The notes below the pieces were generated by a model. It made no database searches. It was not told the DNA's origin and saw nothing but the letters and a program-made list of their open reading frames with translations. The translations under genes and the position numbers were made by a program. From an uncultured Lachnospiraceae bacterium (GTDB lineage: Bacteria > Bacillota > Clostridia > Lachnospirales > Lachnospiraceae), in assembly GCA_949472775.1 (NCBI GenBank), contig CASWVG010000026.1:1-36184 (forward strand): a stretch of DNA of 36,184 nt. The letters run 5' to 3'. This document shows positions 16,742 to 24,135 of this stretch, piece after piece. Numbering within the stretch: position 1 is the stretch's first letter; each line of letters opens with the position of its first letter.

Positions 16742-16753
16742 ATTATTTACCGA

Positions 16754-16789
16754 CAAAAATTGCGAGGACTATGCTGCCATAGCCCTCGC
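16754..16789 (-). terminator. strong intrinsic terminator after the UPF0145 gene
   Basis: On the minus strand 12-base arms GCGAGGGCTATG (16789-16778) and CATAGTCCTCGC (16773-16762) pair with one G-U wobble around a GCAG loop, followed by AATTTTT. It lies six bases past the stop codon. Confidence 0.92.
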
Positions 16790-16794
16790 GTGTT

Positions 16795-17109
16795 TTAACG
16801 TTTGTATTTTACTGCAGTACCGTAGGCAATCACTTCCGCTGCGCCCTGCATGATGGAGGAAGACGCGTATCGGATGTTGATGATGGCGTCCGCTTCCATG
16901 GATTGTGCCTCATCCACCATGCGCTTGATCGCAATCTGCCTTGCCTGATTGAGCATTTCCGTGTATTCTTTCAATTCCCCGCCTACCAAAGTTTTGATGC
17001 CTGCCATGAAATCGCGTCCCACGTTTCTGCACTGGACGACGTTCCCCTTGACAATTCCCAATGTTTCCAGTTCTTTTCCTGTGATAAAATCAGTATTTAC
17101 GAGCAGCAT
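16795..17109 (-). CDS. UPF0145 (YbjQ-like) protein
   Basis: 104 residues from the ATG at 17109. Family features: MLLVNTDFITGKE, GNVVQCRNVGRDFMAGIKTLVGGELKEYTEML, and EADAIINIRYASSSIMQGAAEVIAYGTAV. Members form pentamers of a heavy-metal-associated-like fold with no firmly established function. The ATG is chosen because AAGGAGG lies eight bases upstream; a TTG at 17127 is poorer. It overlaps the end of the MerR gene by 20 bases, so the two are translationally coupled, and a strong terminator follows. The context suggests it is controlled by, or works with, the membrane-bearing MerR regulator. Confidence 0.92.
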   Translation of the reverse strand: MLLVNTDFITGKELETLGIVKGNVVQCRNVGRDFMAGIKTLVGGELKEYTEMLNQARQIAIKRMVDEAQSMEADAIINIRYASSSIMQGAAEVIAYGTAVKYKR

Positions 17110-17731
17110 CCTCTTCTCCTCCTTCAATCTCCTTCATTCTCTGTAGCAGCACGGCAACAATCGCCAGAATCATAACAACGGGAACCAGAATAAACAGTCC
17201 CGCTGCGAGCAAGGGCATGTCGTCAGCCAGATATGCCCAGATTGTAAAGGCAATGATCCCGGTCATCAGCAGAATAACCAGACCGCTGAAAATTATGGGC
17301 GCCAGCTTCTTCTGCAGAATGTCGTGTCTGTTTACATTTAAGAATTTTGTGCCTTCCTGTTCCATTACTACCATCCTTTCTAAGTATTGGTCAGGAGAAA
17401 AGGCGGTATACTGGCATACCTCTTCGCTCAGAAGCCGGCACAGGCGGGTGGTTTCTTCAAGGCTTGCCCGTTCCCTCTCCAATAGGATGACCTGTCTTTG
17501 CAGCGCGTCAGCAAGAAGCAGATCGCCCTTCTGGATCCTTCTGATCTCTTCGATGGGAAGGGAAAGCTTGCGAAGCATCTTGATCTTCTTCAGTTCGGTG
17601 ACGTCCTCTTCGGAATAGTCGCGATATCCGTTTTCCATATTGCGCCTGGGACTTAAGAGTCCCTGCTGTTCATAGAAACGGATATTTTTCTTCGTGATGT
17701 CTACCTGCTGTTCCACTTCGTTGATTTTCAT
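17090..17731 (-). CDS. MerR family regulator with two C-terminal membrane helices
   Basis: 213 residues. An N-terminal MerR winged helix-turn-helix (about 1-70: ITKKNIRFYEQQGLLSPRRNMENGYRDYSEEDV) is followed by a long helix for dimerisation (about 75-110). Instead of a ligand-binding domain, the C-terminus holds two hydrophobic segments (about 145-167 and 173-196) and a charged tail. This predicts an inner-membrane-bound transcription factor. The promoter in front of the gene has the 19-base spacer and central palindrome of MerR-controlled promoters, so it is very probably self-regulated by DNA distortion. No cysteine cluster for metal sensing is evident. The downstream overlapping gene is UPF0145. 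Confidence 0.92.
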   Translation of the reverse strand: MKINEVEQQVDITKKNIRFYEQQGLLSPRRNMENGYRDYSEEDVTELKKIKMLRKLSLPIEEIRRIQKGDLLLADALQRQVILLERERASLEETTRLCRLLSEEVCQYTAFSPDQYLERMVVMEQEGTKFLNVNRHDILQKKLAPIIFSGLVILLMTGIIAFTIWAYLADDMPLLAAGLFILVPVVMILAIVAVLLQRMKEIEGGEEDAARKY

Positions 17732-17777
17732 GCTGCATCCTCCTTGCCGAAACCGCCGGTTTTCTCCTGTTACGGAC

Positions 17778-17808
17778 AGAATAAGGCTTCCACAAGGTGG
17801 AAGGTCAA
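17778..17808 (-). promoter_or_regulatory. MerR-type promoter with 19-base spacer and palindromic operator
   Basis: On the minus strand -35 TTGACC (17808-17803), a 19-base spacer and -10 TATTCT (17783-17778). The palindrome CTTCCAC-CTT-GTGGAAG (17803-17787) sits in the spacer. Over-long spacers with centred dyads are the signature of MerR-family control. It lies about 45 bases before the merR start codon. Confidence 0.88.
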
Positions 17809-17825
17809 GGGAAATTTGAAAAAAA

Positions 17826-18521
17826 TTAATTTTTTAAAAGAAGCGGCACGAGATGTCTCGGCTCCCCCTCTTTTGCCAGATTGGTGTAGGTCTCCAGTCT
17901 CGTCACCTGAATGTCGGAGACAGGTATCTCACAGCCCGCAAAGGCGCAGAACATTTCAAAAACCACCGTCGGTTTGATGTTGCCGCCGCTGCTGGCGTCC
18001 ACGAGCATGTGGATCGCGCCGTTTTCCGTGCCGAGTTCATAGATGCCCTGCTTTAAGTCCAGCTCTATCACTCTTTTTTTCGTTTCTTTTGTATAAGGGA
18101 TGTGGTCCTGCGCGTAAAACTGTCCGAGTTTTTCTGACAGATCGTCAACGGGAAACCCGCCCTCCTTCCTCTGCAGGCAGTAGGAAGCCGCTGCCACGCT
18201 TGCCATGGCGTTTTTCGTCTGGTCCGGCAGGACGTTTACGGCAAGCACTTCCACACCCTCCACCATAACCCGGTTCAGCGCGTCTTTCATATCCTCCGGC
18301 GCAGACATGGACAAAACTTCCAGATCCATGTACTCGCCCCGGCTTTCGATGCCCACACCGAGGGGCGCGGCAAAGGACATAATCTGATGAGGGCTGAATC
18401 CTTCCGAATATTTCACGTCAATTTCCGCCCGTCTGACCGCTTTCTGGAAAAAGCGCATCATGTCCAGATGTCCGATAAATTTCATGGCGCCGTATTTGGC
18501 GAATTTGATTCTGACTTTCAT
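17826..18521 (-). CDS. DUF2344 / TIGR03936 family radical SAM-associated protein
   Basis: 231 residues beginning MKVRIKFAKYGAMKFIGHLDMMRFFQKAVRRAEI, with KYSEGFSPHQIMSFAAPLGVGIES soon after, the family signature. This protein is almost always encoded beside the B12-binding radical SAM protein TIGR03960, sometimes fused to it, and is thought to be its partner; the reaction is unknown. It starts 98 bases after the stop of that gene. Downstream is the MerR gene rather than RNase E/G, as would be expected in the conserved order. An AT-rich palindrome right at the stop is the only possible termination signal. Confidence 0.92.
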   Translation of the reverse strand: MKVRIKFAKYGAMKFIGHLDMMRFFQKAVRRAEIDVKYSEGFSPHQIMSFAAPLGVGIESRGEYMDLEVLSMSAPEDMKDALNRVMVEGVEVLAVNVLPDQTKNAMASVAAASYCLQRKEGGFPVDDLSEKLGQFYAQDHIPYTKETKKRVIELDLKQGIYELGTENGAIHMLVDASSGGNIKPTVVFEMFCAFAGCEIPVSDIQVTRLETYTNLAKEGEPRHLVPLLLKN

Positions 18522-18619
18522 GTGGTTACCTCATTCCTATGCTGCATATTACCCAGCTCTGCTGTAAAGTTTATAAGGCTGGATTCTCGCTGTTTTCTTT
18601 AAAGCGGCGTATTCATGTC

Positions 18620-20485
18620 TCATCTCTCGTAACAGATCCCCGCCCCGAACCGATTCGCCCCGCAGCCCTGGCACCGAACCTTACAGTTGGGGGAAACTGT
18701 CTGGTCTTTTGCCTTTTTCCACTCCCGCAGCAGAAATTCCCTTGTCACACCGCAGTCTATGAAATCCCACGGGAAGACCTCGTCGTCCATACGCTGCCTT
18801 GTCGTGTAAAAGCCGATATCCACGTTACATTCACTAAAACTTTCCAACCACAGATCGTTGTGGAAATACTCGCTCCATGAGTCAAACATACAGCCCTTTT
18901 CGTAGGCGCGGCATATAACTTCGGACACACGGCGGTCGCCTCTGGCAAAGACGCCCTCTAAGACGCTCACATCCGCCTCATGCCAGTTGTATTTGATGCT
19001 CTTCTGGTTTAACTGGCTCATAATGCCTTTCTTCGTCAGGTGCGCCTTGTCGAGAAATTCCTCCTTGGTGCACATGGGTGCCCACTGGAACGGCGTGAAA
19101 GGCTTGGGGATAAAGAAGGAAGTGCTGGTGACGATCTGCACTTTGCCGTTTACACGCCTGTCCTTCGGTACTGCCTCAAAGAAGGCTGCCGCAATCTTGT
19201 TGGAGAGGTCGCCGATCCCGAGAATATCTTCCTCCGTTTCCGTGGGGAGCCCCAGCATAAAATATAGCTTCACCCGCGTCCAGCCGCCCTCAAATGCCAA
19301 TGTGGCGCCGTTCAGGATGTCCTCTTCTGTCAGCCCTTTGTTGATGACATCCCGCAGCCGCTGGCTGCCCGCCTCCGGTGCAAAGGTCAGGCTGCTCTTT
19401 TTCACGTCCTGCACCTTGCTCATCACATCGAGGGAAAAGGCGTCGATGCGCAGGGAGGGGAGGGAAATATTGACGTGTTTTTGTCCGCACTCCTCGATCA
19501 GGAAGTCCAGAAGCTCATTGAGCCTTGTATAATCGCTGGAACTTAAGGAGCTTAGGGAAACTTCCTCATGCCCCGTGTTTTTTAACATTTCCACGGCATA
19601 CGACTTCAGCCTGTCCACGTCCCGCTCCCGCACAGGGCGGTAAATCTGGCCTGCCTGACAGAAGCGGCAGCCTCTGATACAGCCGCGTTGGATTTCCAGA
19701 ACGACCCGGTCCTGCGTCACCTTGATAAAAGGCACGACGGGTTTTAACGGGTAATAGGCATCCGTCACATCCGTTACGATCTCTTTTACGATCACGTCAG
19801 GGATATCCTCGTATTTTTTCTGCCGTCCCGCGATCGTGCCGTCCGCATTGTACAGTTCCTCATAAAACTGCGGTACGTAAATACCGGGAATTTTCGCCGC
19901 GCCGTGCAGGAACTCCTCTCTCGTACCGCCGTTTTTTTTGTTTTCCAGATACCAGTCAAACAGCGGGCGGTACTGGGTTTCCCCCTCTCCGATATAAAAC
20001 AGGTCAAAGAAATCCGCGATCGGCTCCGGGTTATAGACGCAGGGACCGCCGCCGATCACAAGGGGCATGTCCTCCCCGCGATCCTTTGACAGAAGCGGGA
20101 TCTGGGAAAGCTCCAGCACCTGCAAAATATTGGTGTAACACATCTCATACTGGATGGTGATGCCGAGAAAATCCATATTCTTTACGGGTTCCTGAGACTC
20201 CAGACAAAACAGGGGGATGGATTCCTTTCGCATAATCTGATCCAGATCCGCCCAAGGGGAATAGACGCGCTCGCACCAGACGTCTTCCCAGTCGTTTAAC
20301 ATGCCATAAAGAATCTGGATACCCAGATGGGACATGCCGATCTCGTAGACATCGGGAAAGCACATGGCAAAACGCAGAGCAATTTTTTCCCTGTCCTTTA
20401 TGACGGAATTGTATTCGTTTCCGATATAGCGGGCGGGCTTTTCCACCTGCATCAATATATCGTCGCGCAGCGCTAATTTTCTCAT
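18620..20485 (-). CDS. TIGR03960 family B12-binding radical SAM protein
   Basis: 621 residues. The N-terminal part (about 30-235) resembles a B12-binding fold (FPDVYEIGMSHLGIQILYGML; VIGGGPCVYNPEPIADFFDLFYIGEGE). The radical SAM core has its cluster cysteines at Cys269, Cys273 and Cys276 (RGCIRGCRFCQAG). The C-terminal tail carries a further Cys-rich motif (CKVRCQGCGANRFGAGIC) that could bind a second metal or cluster. Together with DUF2344 it forms a conserved pair near RNase G and ribosomal genes, suggesting RNA or ribosome modification, which is inference. It is the leftmost-transcribed member of the conserved cluster in this window. Confidence 0.94.
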   Translation of the reverse strand: MRKLALRDDILMQVEKPARYIGNEYNSVIKDREKIALRFAMCFPDVYEIGMSHLGIQILYGMLNDWEDVWCERVYSPWADLDQIMRKESIPLFCLESQEPVKNMDFLGITIQYEMCYTNILQVLELSQIPLLSKDRGEDMPLVIGGGPCVYNPEPIADFFDLFYIGEGETQYRPLFDWYLENKKNGGTREEFLHGAAKIPGIYVPQFYEELYNADGTIAGRQKKYEDIPDVIVKEIVTDVTDAYYPLKPVVPFIKVTQDRVVLEIQRGCIRGCRFCQAGQIYRPVRERDVDRLKSYAVEMLKNTGHEEVSLSSLSSSDYTRLNELLDFLIEECGQKHVNISLPSLRIDAFSLDVMSKVQDVKKSSLTFAPEAGSQRLRDVINKGLTEEDILNGATLAFEGGWTRVKLYFMLGLPTETEEDILGIGDLSNKIAAAFFEAVPKDRRVNGKVQIVTSTSFFIPKPFTPFQWAPMCTKEEFLDKAHLTKKGIMSQLNQKSIKYNWHEADVSVLEGVFARGDRRVSEVICRAYEKGCMFDSWSEYFHNDLWLESFSECNVDIGFYTTRQRMDDEVFPWDFIDCGVTREFLLREWKKAKDQTVSPNCKVRCQGCGANRFGAGICYER

Positions 20486-20528
20486 AAAAATGTACCTTGC
20501 CTTTTTGTAGTAAGTATATCAGATGAAT

Positions 20529-21218
20529 CTAATCGTATTCTTCCACTATAAATTGAAAATCTTCGGTGGTTTCTATTTTTTTAAGGACGCGGCTTTTTAC
20601 CCGCTCCGCAAAAGTTTCCACCGCCTTTTCAAACAGCCTGTTTCTAAGGAGACCGTCGGCGCACATCAGTATGACGCCGAGCGCTTCACTCTCAAGCGCC
20701 AGCCTGTTTTCTATGGGAAAATCGCCGCTGTTGTCCGCCACTGTGACATCGCCGTCATATTTGTCAATCACCGCCTGCACCTCCCCGGCTGTTGCCGGTT
20801 TGGCGGCGATATCGACTGCCTCCCCATCATAAAACTTCTCGACAAAAATCCGCGCCAGCGTCTGTTTCCGTTTTATGATCGCATCGGAAACCCGGTCCGC
20901 CTCCGCCTTGACAAATTTCAGAATGACCCTCTCAGGCGCCATTACATTCTTAAAATAAATGTATAGCAGCCGTGTGCCGGAAAGCATGACCTTCTCGATA
21001 TTGCCGTTATTGTCGTACAACGCCGTAAGCGCTCCGGGCATCAGCTCCCGGGGAACCGTGTACAGCCTTGCCTCGCCGCCGTACAGCGGCACGTTGTATG
21101 TGAGAAGCTGATATTCACTGTCGTAGTCAAGTGTCAGACAGTCGCCCTCGTCAGTGCCCATTTCGTGAAAGGCAAATTCGCCCGGTCTGTATTTCAGTGG
21201 AATTTTATAAACGCTCAT
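20529..21218 (-). CDS. conserved protein of unknown function
   Basis: 229 residues, soluble, acidic, without signal peptide or membrane helix. I do not recognise the family. The N-terminal half looks beta-rich (YDSEYQLLTYNVPLYGGEARLYTVPREL); the C-terminal half is helical (RLFEKAVETFAERVKSRVLKKIET). A good ribosome binding site (GGAAGGAG) and a near-consensus promoter at 21364-21392 support a real gene. It ends 43 bases before the radical SAM gene, so it may be cotranscribed with it. Confidence 0.8.
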   Translation of the reverse strand: MSVYKIPLKYRPGEFAFHEMGTDEGDCLTLDYDSEYQLLTYNVPLYGGEARLYTVPRELMPGALTALYDNNGNIEKVMLSGTRLLYIYFKNVMAPERVILKFVKAEADRVSDAIIKRKQTLARIFVEKFYDGEAVDIAAKPATAGEVQAVIDKYDGDVTVADNSGDFPIENRLALESEALGVILMCADGLLRNRLFEKAVETFAERVKSRVLKKIETTEDFQFIVEEYD

Positions 21219-21363
21219 CTGTATGTTCTCCTTCCGCTTTCGTCTGCTGTTATCATCGCGTTTTGCAGCCTTTTGTCCGGTGAATGGTTAACGTCCTTAT
21301 ACTACCACAAACGCACACGCAATGTCATTATATTTTGTCAAAACTTCACCGTCCGGTTTGTGT

Positions 21364-21392
21364 ATTTTACTCTGATAAAATTAGGTTGTCAA
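21364..21392 (-). promoter_or_regulatory. sigma-A promoter of the unknown 229-residue protein
   Basis: On the minus strand a perfect TTGACA (21392-21387), a 17-base spacer and TAAAAT (21369-21364), giving a leader of about 140 bases before the start codon at 21218. Confidence 0.65.
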
Positions 21393-21468
21393 AAGGTGCA
21401 TCAACAAATCTACTTCAGTATATTGCACAAAATGCTCACGCAGCTGTCATGTGCAGGAGAATGAATTT

Positions 21469-21879
21469 TTACTGAAATAAATCCGCAAGCTCCTCCATCA
21501 CGGCATTTTCACCCCCGTCGTATAAGTGAAAGCTGTCTGCCACAATCATATCGTAGACATCGCCCGTGCTGTAAGACAGGATTTTGCTGTCTCTCGTATC
21601 ACAGAGCAGAAAACCTACAAACAGAAGAACAGAGAGCACCATCCGATATTTAAAACCGCCGGTGGCATTGCCCGGAATCCCCTCATTTTCCTCGTTTCCA
21701 TAGCCGGGAAAGCCTTCGTCCCCGGCGAGTAGTCCCTTTTCGTAGAGGGGCATGGGACTTTCCTTCCCGTAAAGGATATGCTCCCGCTGTCTGAGTTTCA
21801 GGCGGTTTCCCAGATTTTCCTCCCTGATATGTCTTGCCAGTTCCATCCGTTTCTCCGGCGTCACTTTCTTTTCTGCCAT
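21469..21879 (-). CDS. single-membrane-helix protein of unknown function
   Basis: 136 residues with one membrane segment (about 78-93, KYRMVLSVLLFVGFLLC). A basic, Arg/Glu-rich N-terminal part (ELARHIREENLGNRLKLRQREHILYG) and a Gly-rich linker precede it, and an acidic tail follows. The positive residues before the helix suggest the N-terminus is cytoplasmic. AAAGGA lies seven bases before the ATG. No family is recognised. A Gly/Asn/Glu-rich stretch at about 52-75 looks disordered. Confidence 0.75.
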   Translation of the reverse strand: MAEKKVTPEKRMELARHIREENLGNRLKLRQREHILYGKESPMPLYEKGLLAGDEGFPGYGNEENEGIPGNATGGFKYRMVLSVLLFVGFLLCDTRDSKILSYSTGDVYDMIVADSFHLYDGGENAVMEELADLFQ

Positions 21880-21968
21880 TTATGAGTCCTTTCTTCGTTC
21901 TGCGCCATGCGTTGTGCGCTTCACTGAAAATACTTCATTTTGTCCCTACATTTTATGAGAAATTGCGC

Positions 21969-21999
21969 AAAAAAAGAACGTACCCGAAAAGGTACGTCC
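21969..21999 (-). terminator. strong intrinsic terminator of the his operon
   Basis: On the minus strand GGACGTACC (21999-21991) and GGTACGTTC (21984-21976) pair with one wobble around a six-base loop, followed by seven T. It lies about 140 bases beyond the HisI-HisE fusion, and no other gene is seen between (22000-22140). Confidence 0.9.
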
Positions 22000-22140
22000 T
22001 TCGTTATTCAACATATATTTCTAAAAATGACGTAAATTTGTAGGGAACAGGATCATGGCAATACATGCCTGTCCACACGTTGAAAAAGTAGGCTGCATAA
22101 TTAATTCCATGTATTTTACCTTCCATCAAAATACAGTCAA

Positions 22141-23424
22141 TTACCGTTGCGCCAGTTCTGCGGTAATCTCCTCCCAGGTGATATTCTTCTCCGCCATTAG
22201 CACCATCATATGATACAAAAAGTCCGAAATTTCATACTTGATTTCGTTGGCGTTGGGGTTTTTGGCGGCAATGACGATCTCCGTCGCCTCCTCTCCCAGC
22301 TTCTTCAAGATCTTGTCGATGCCCTTGTCGAAGAGATAGTTTGTGTAGGAGCCTTCCTTGGGATGGATTTTTCTGTCCTTAATCACGTCGAACACCTGCT
22401 CAAACACCTTGAGGGGGTTCGTCTCCTCGTATTCCTTTGCCATGATCTCATGGAAAAAGCAGGAACGGGAGCCGGTATGGCACGCCGCGCCGATCTGGGA
22501 AACCTTGGCGAGGATGGTATCTTTGTCACAGTCCGCCGTGAGGGATTTCACGTACTGGAAATGACCGCTTGTCTCGCCTTTCACCCATAGTTCATCCCGG
22601 CTTCTGCTGTAATACGTCATTTTGCCTGTCTTCAGCGTCATATTGTACGCTTCCTCGTTCATATAGGCAACCATCAGCACTTCGCCGGTCTTATAATCCT
22701 GCACGACCACGGTCACGTGCCCGTCGCTGTTCAACTTAAACTCTTCCCACGGGATCGCCGGTTCAAAGGTATTTACGGTGATATCGTTATTCTGGCACAG
22801 CGCCTTGATGGCGAGAAGTTCTTTCGCGTTCTCATTGATGGCAAACCCGGAAATACCGCAGATATTATCGTTGGACAAAAGTTCCAGAATTTTGTCCAGG
22901 GAAACTTCCGGCACCGATGCGATCATGGGAAACCGGGATATGGAAATGGACTCTTTCAGACAGGTCTCCTTAACGAGAATAATCTCCCCAATATACTCGT
23001 CAATGAGGGTTTCATTTCTCGTGATACTGTCAGCCTCCGTCACGCACGCCACGATCTTTTCTTTCCCGAACCGTTTCGATACCTCGGCGGTAATTTCAAT
23101 GTTGCCCGGTTTGGAATAATTGAGCGCGGCTCTCTTACAGCCCGCATAAAGGAGCTTCTTGACATCCTCCACGCGCTTCACGTTTCCAGCGCCGATCACG
23201 GGAATTTCCGCCTCGCTGCAGATGGATTTGATGATATCCAGCGCCTCCTCGTGGGCGGCGTCTCCCTCGGACATATCGTAAACGATCAGCTCGTCCGCAT
23301 TGTTGTCACTATAAAATTTCGCCAGCGCCACAGGGTTTGTGTCGATAATCGTACTGTCCGAAAAACCTTTGACCGCGTCTCCTTTATATAAATAAATACA
23401 GGGGATAAATTTTTTGTAAGCCAT
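22141..23424 (-). CDS. hisIE: HisF-like / HisI / HisE triple-domain histidine biosynthesis protein
   Basis: 427 residues in three parts. Residues 1-215 resemble a HisA/HisF half-repeat barrel ([41 protein letters not shown]) but with Tyr at position 11, where HisF has its catalytic Asp11, and Thr/Glu at 129-130 in place of Asp130. Residues 225-330 are HisI (phosphoribosyl-AMP cyclohydrolase) with DCDKDT (298-303) and the zinc/thiol motif [11 protein letters not shown]. Residues 335-427 are HisE (phosphoribosyl-ATP pyrophosphatase) with LGEEATE and [12 protein letters not shown]. HisI and HisE appear functional; the barrel probably does not catalyse. It is the last gene of the his operon. Confidence 0.94.
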   Translation of the reverse strand: MAYKKFIPCIYLYKGDAVKGFSDSTIIDTNPVALAKFYSDNNADELIVYDMSEGDAAHEEALDIIKSICSEAEIPVIGAGNVKRVEDVKKLLYAGCKRAALNYSKPGNIEITAEVSKRFGKEKIVACVTEADSITRNETLIDEYIGEIILVKETCLKESISISRFPMIASVPEVSLDKILELLSNDNICGISGFAINENAKELLAIKALCQNNDITVNTFEPAIPWEEFKLNSDGHVTVVVQDYKTGEVLMVAYMNEEAYNMTLKTGKMTYYSRSRDELWVKGETSGHFQYVKSLTADCDKDTILAKVSQIGAACHTGSRSCFFHEIMAKEYEETNPLKVFEQVFDVIKDRKIHPKEGSYTNYLFDKGIDKILKKLGEEATEIVIAAKNPNANEIKYEISDFLYHMMVLMAEKNITWEEITAELAQR

Positions 23425-23465
23425 ACTGCCAGTTTCCCTTTCTTATCATGATGTATACATTTGTG

Positions 23466-24056
23466 CTATGCCAGCGCGCCTTTCGTGCTGAGCACGCCCT
23501 TTACCCTTGGGTCATAGGAGCACGCCTCGTCAAACGCCTTGCCGAAGGCTTTAAACATCGCCTCGATCATGTGGTGGGCGTTTCCGCCGCTCAGCATTTT
23601 AAGGTGCAGGTTCATGCCCGCGCTGTAACTGACCGCATAGAAAAACTCCCGCACAAGCTCCGTGTCTAACTCTCCCACCCGCTCTGTCGGGAAGTCGCAG
23701 TCGAACACGAAATAGGGTCTGCCGCACAGATCCACCGCGCACAGGCAGAGGGATTCGTCCATCGGCAGGATAAAGGAGCCGTAGCGTCTGATGCCTGCCT
23801 TATCTCCCAACGCCTCTTTGATTGCTGTGCCAAGCACAATGCCCGCATCCTCCACCGTGTGGTGCCCGTCCACATGGAGGTCTCCGTTGACCCTAACAGT
23901 CAAATCAAAAAATCCATGTCTGGAGAACCCTTCCAGCATGTGGTCGAAGAAACCGATGCCGGTGTGCACGTCGCTTTTGCCAGAGCCATCCAAAGTGAGG
24001 GTCAATTTAATCTGCGTTTCTTTCGTGTTCCGTTCTATTGTCGCTGTTCTGGACAT
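23466..24056 (-). CDS. hisB: imidazoleglycerol-phosphate dehydratase HisB
   Basis: 196 residues, monofunctional (no phosphatase domain). The manganese-binding motifs DGHHTVEDAGI and GGNAHHMIEAMFKAFGKAF are intact, as are the opening RTATIERNTKETQI and GIGFFDHML. It catalyses the sixth step of histidine synthesis. It lies between hisD and the HisF-like/HisI/HisE fusion, 41 bases from the latter. Confidence 0.97.
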   Translation of the reverse strand: MSRTATIERNTKETQIKLTLTLDGSGKSDVHTGIGFFDHMLEGFSRHGFFDLTVRVNGDLHVDGHHTVEDAGIVLGTAIKEALGDKAGIRRYGSFILPMDESLCLCAVDLCGRPYFVFDCDFPTERVGELDTELVREFFYAVSYSAGMNLHLKMLSGGNAHHMIEAMFKAFGKAFDEACSYDPRVKGVLSTKGALA

Positions 24057-24092
24057 GACACGCTCCTTCTGACATTTTTTCTTTTATTTTAA

Positions 24093-24124
24093 CACGAACC
24101 TTCGTGTCACAGTTTTTCTGTGAC
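24093..24124 (-). other. double hairpin between hisD and hisB
   Basis: GTCACAG / CTGTGAC arms with a five-base loop (24106-24124) abut the self-complementary CACGAA-GG-TTCGTG (24093-24106), sharing one base. No T run follows, so this is more likely an mRNA processing or stability element than a terminator. Confidence 0.45.
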
Positions 24125-24135
24125 TCGGAGAAATA

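Noticed and set aside
22717..23391. A 224-codon + strand open frame inside the HisF-like/HisI/HisE gene
   Set aside because: Antisense shadow of a clear histidine gene.
23466..24056. Possible HisB fused to a histidinol phosphatase
   Set aside because: Length (196) and sequence fit only the dehydratase domain.
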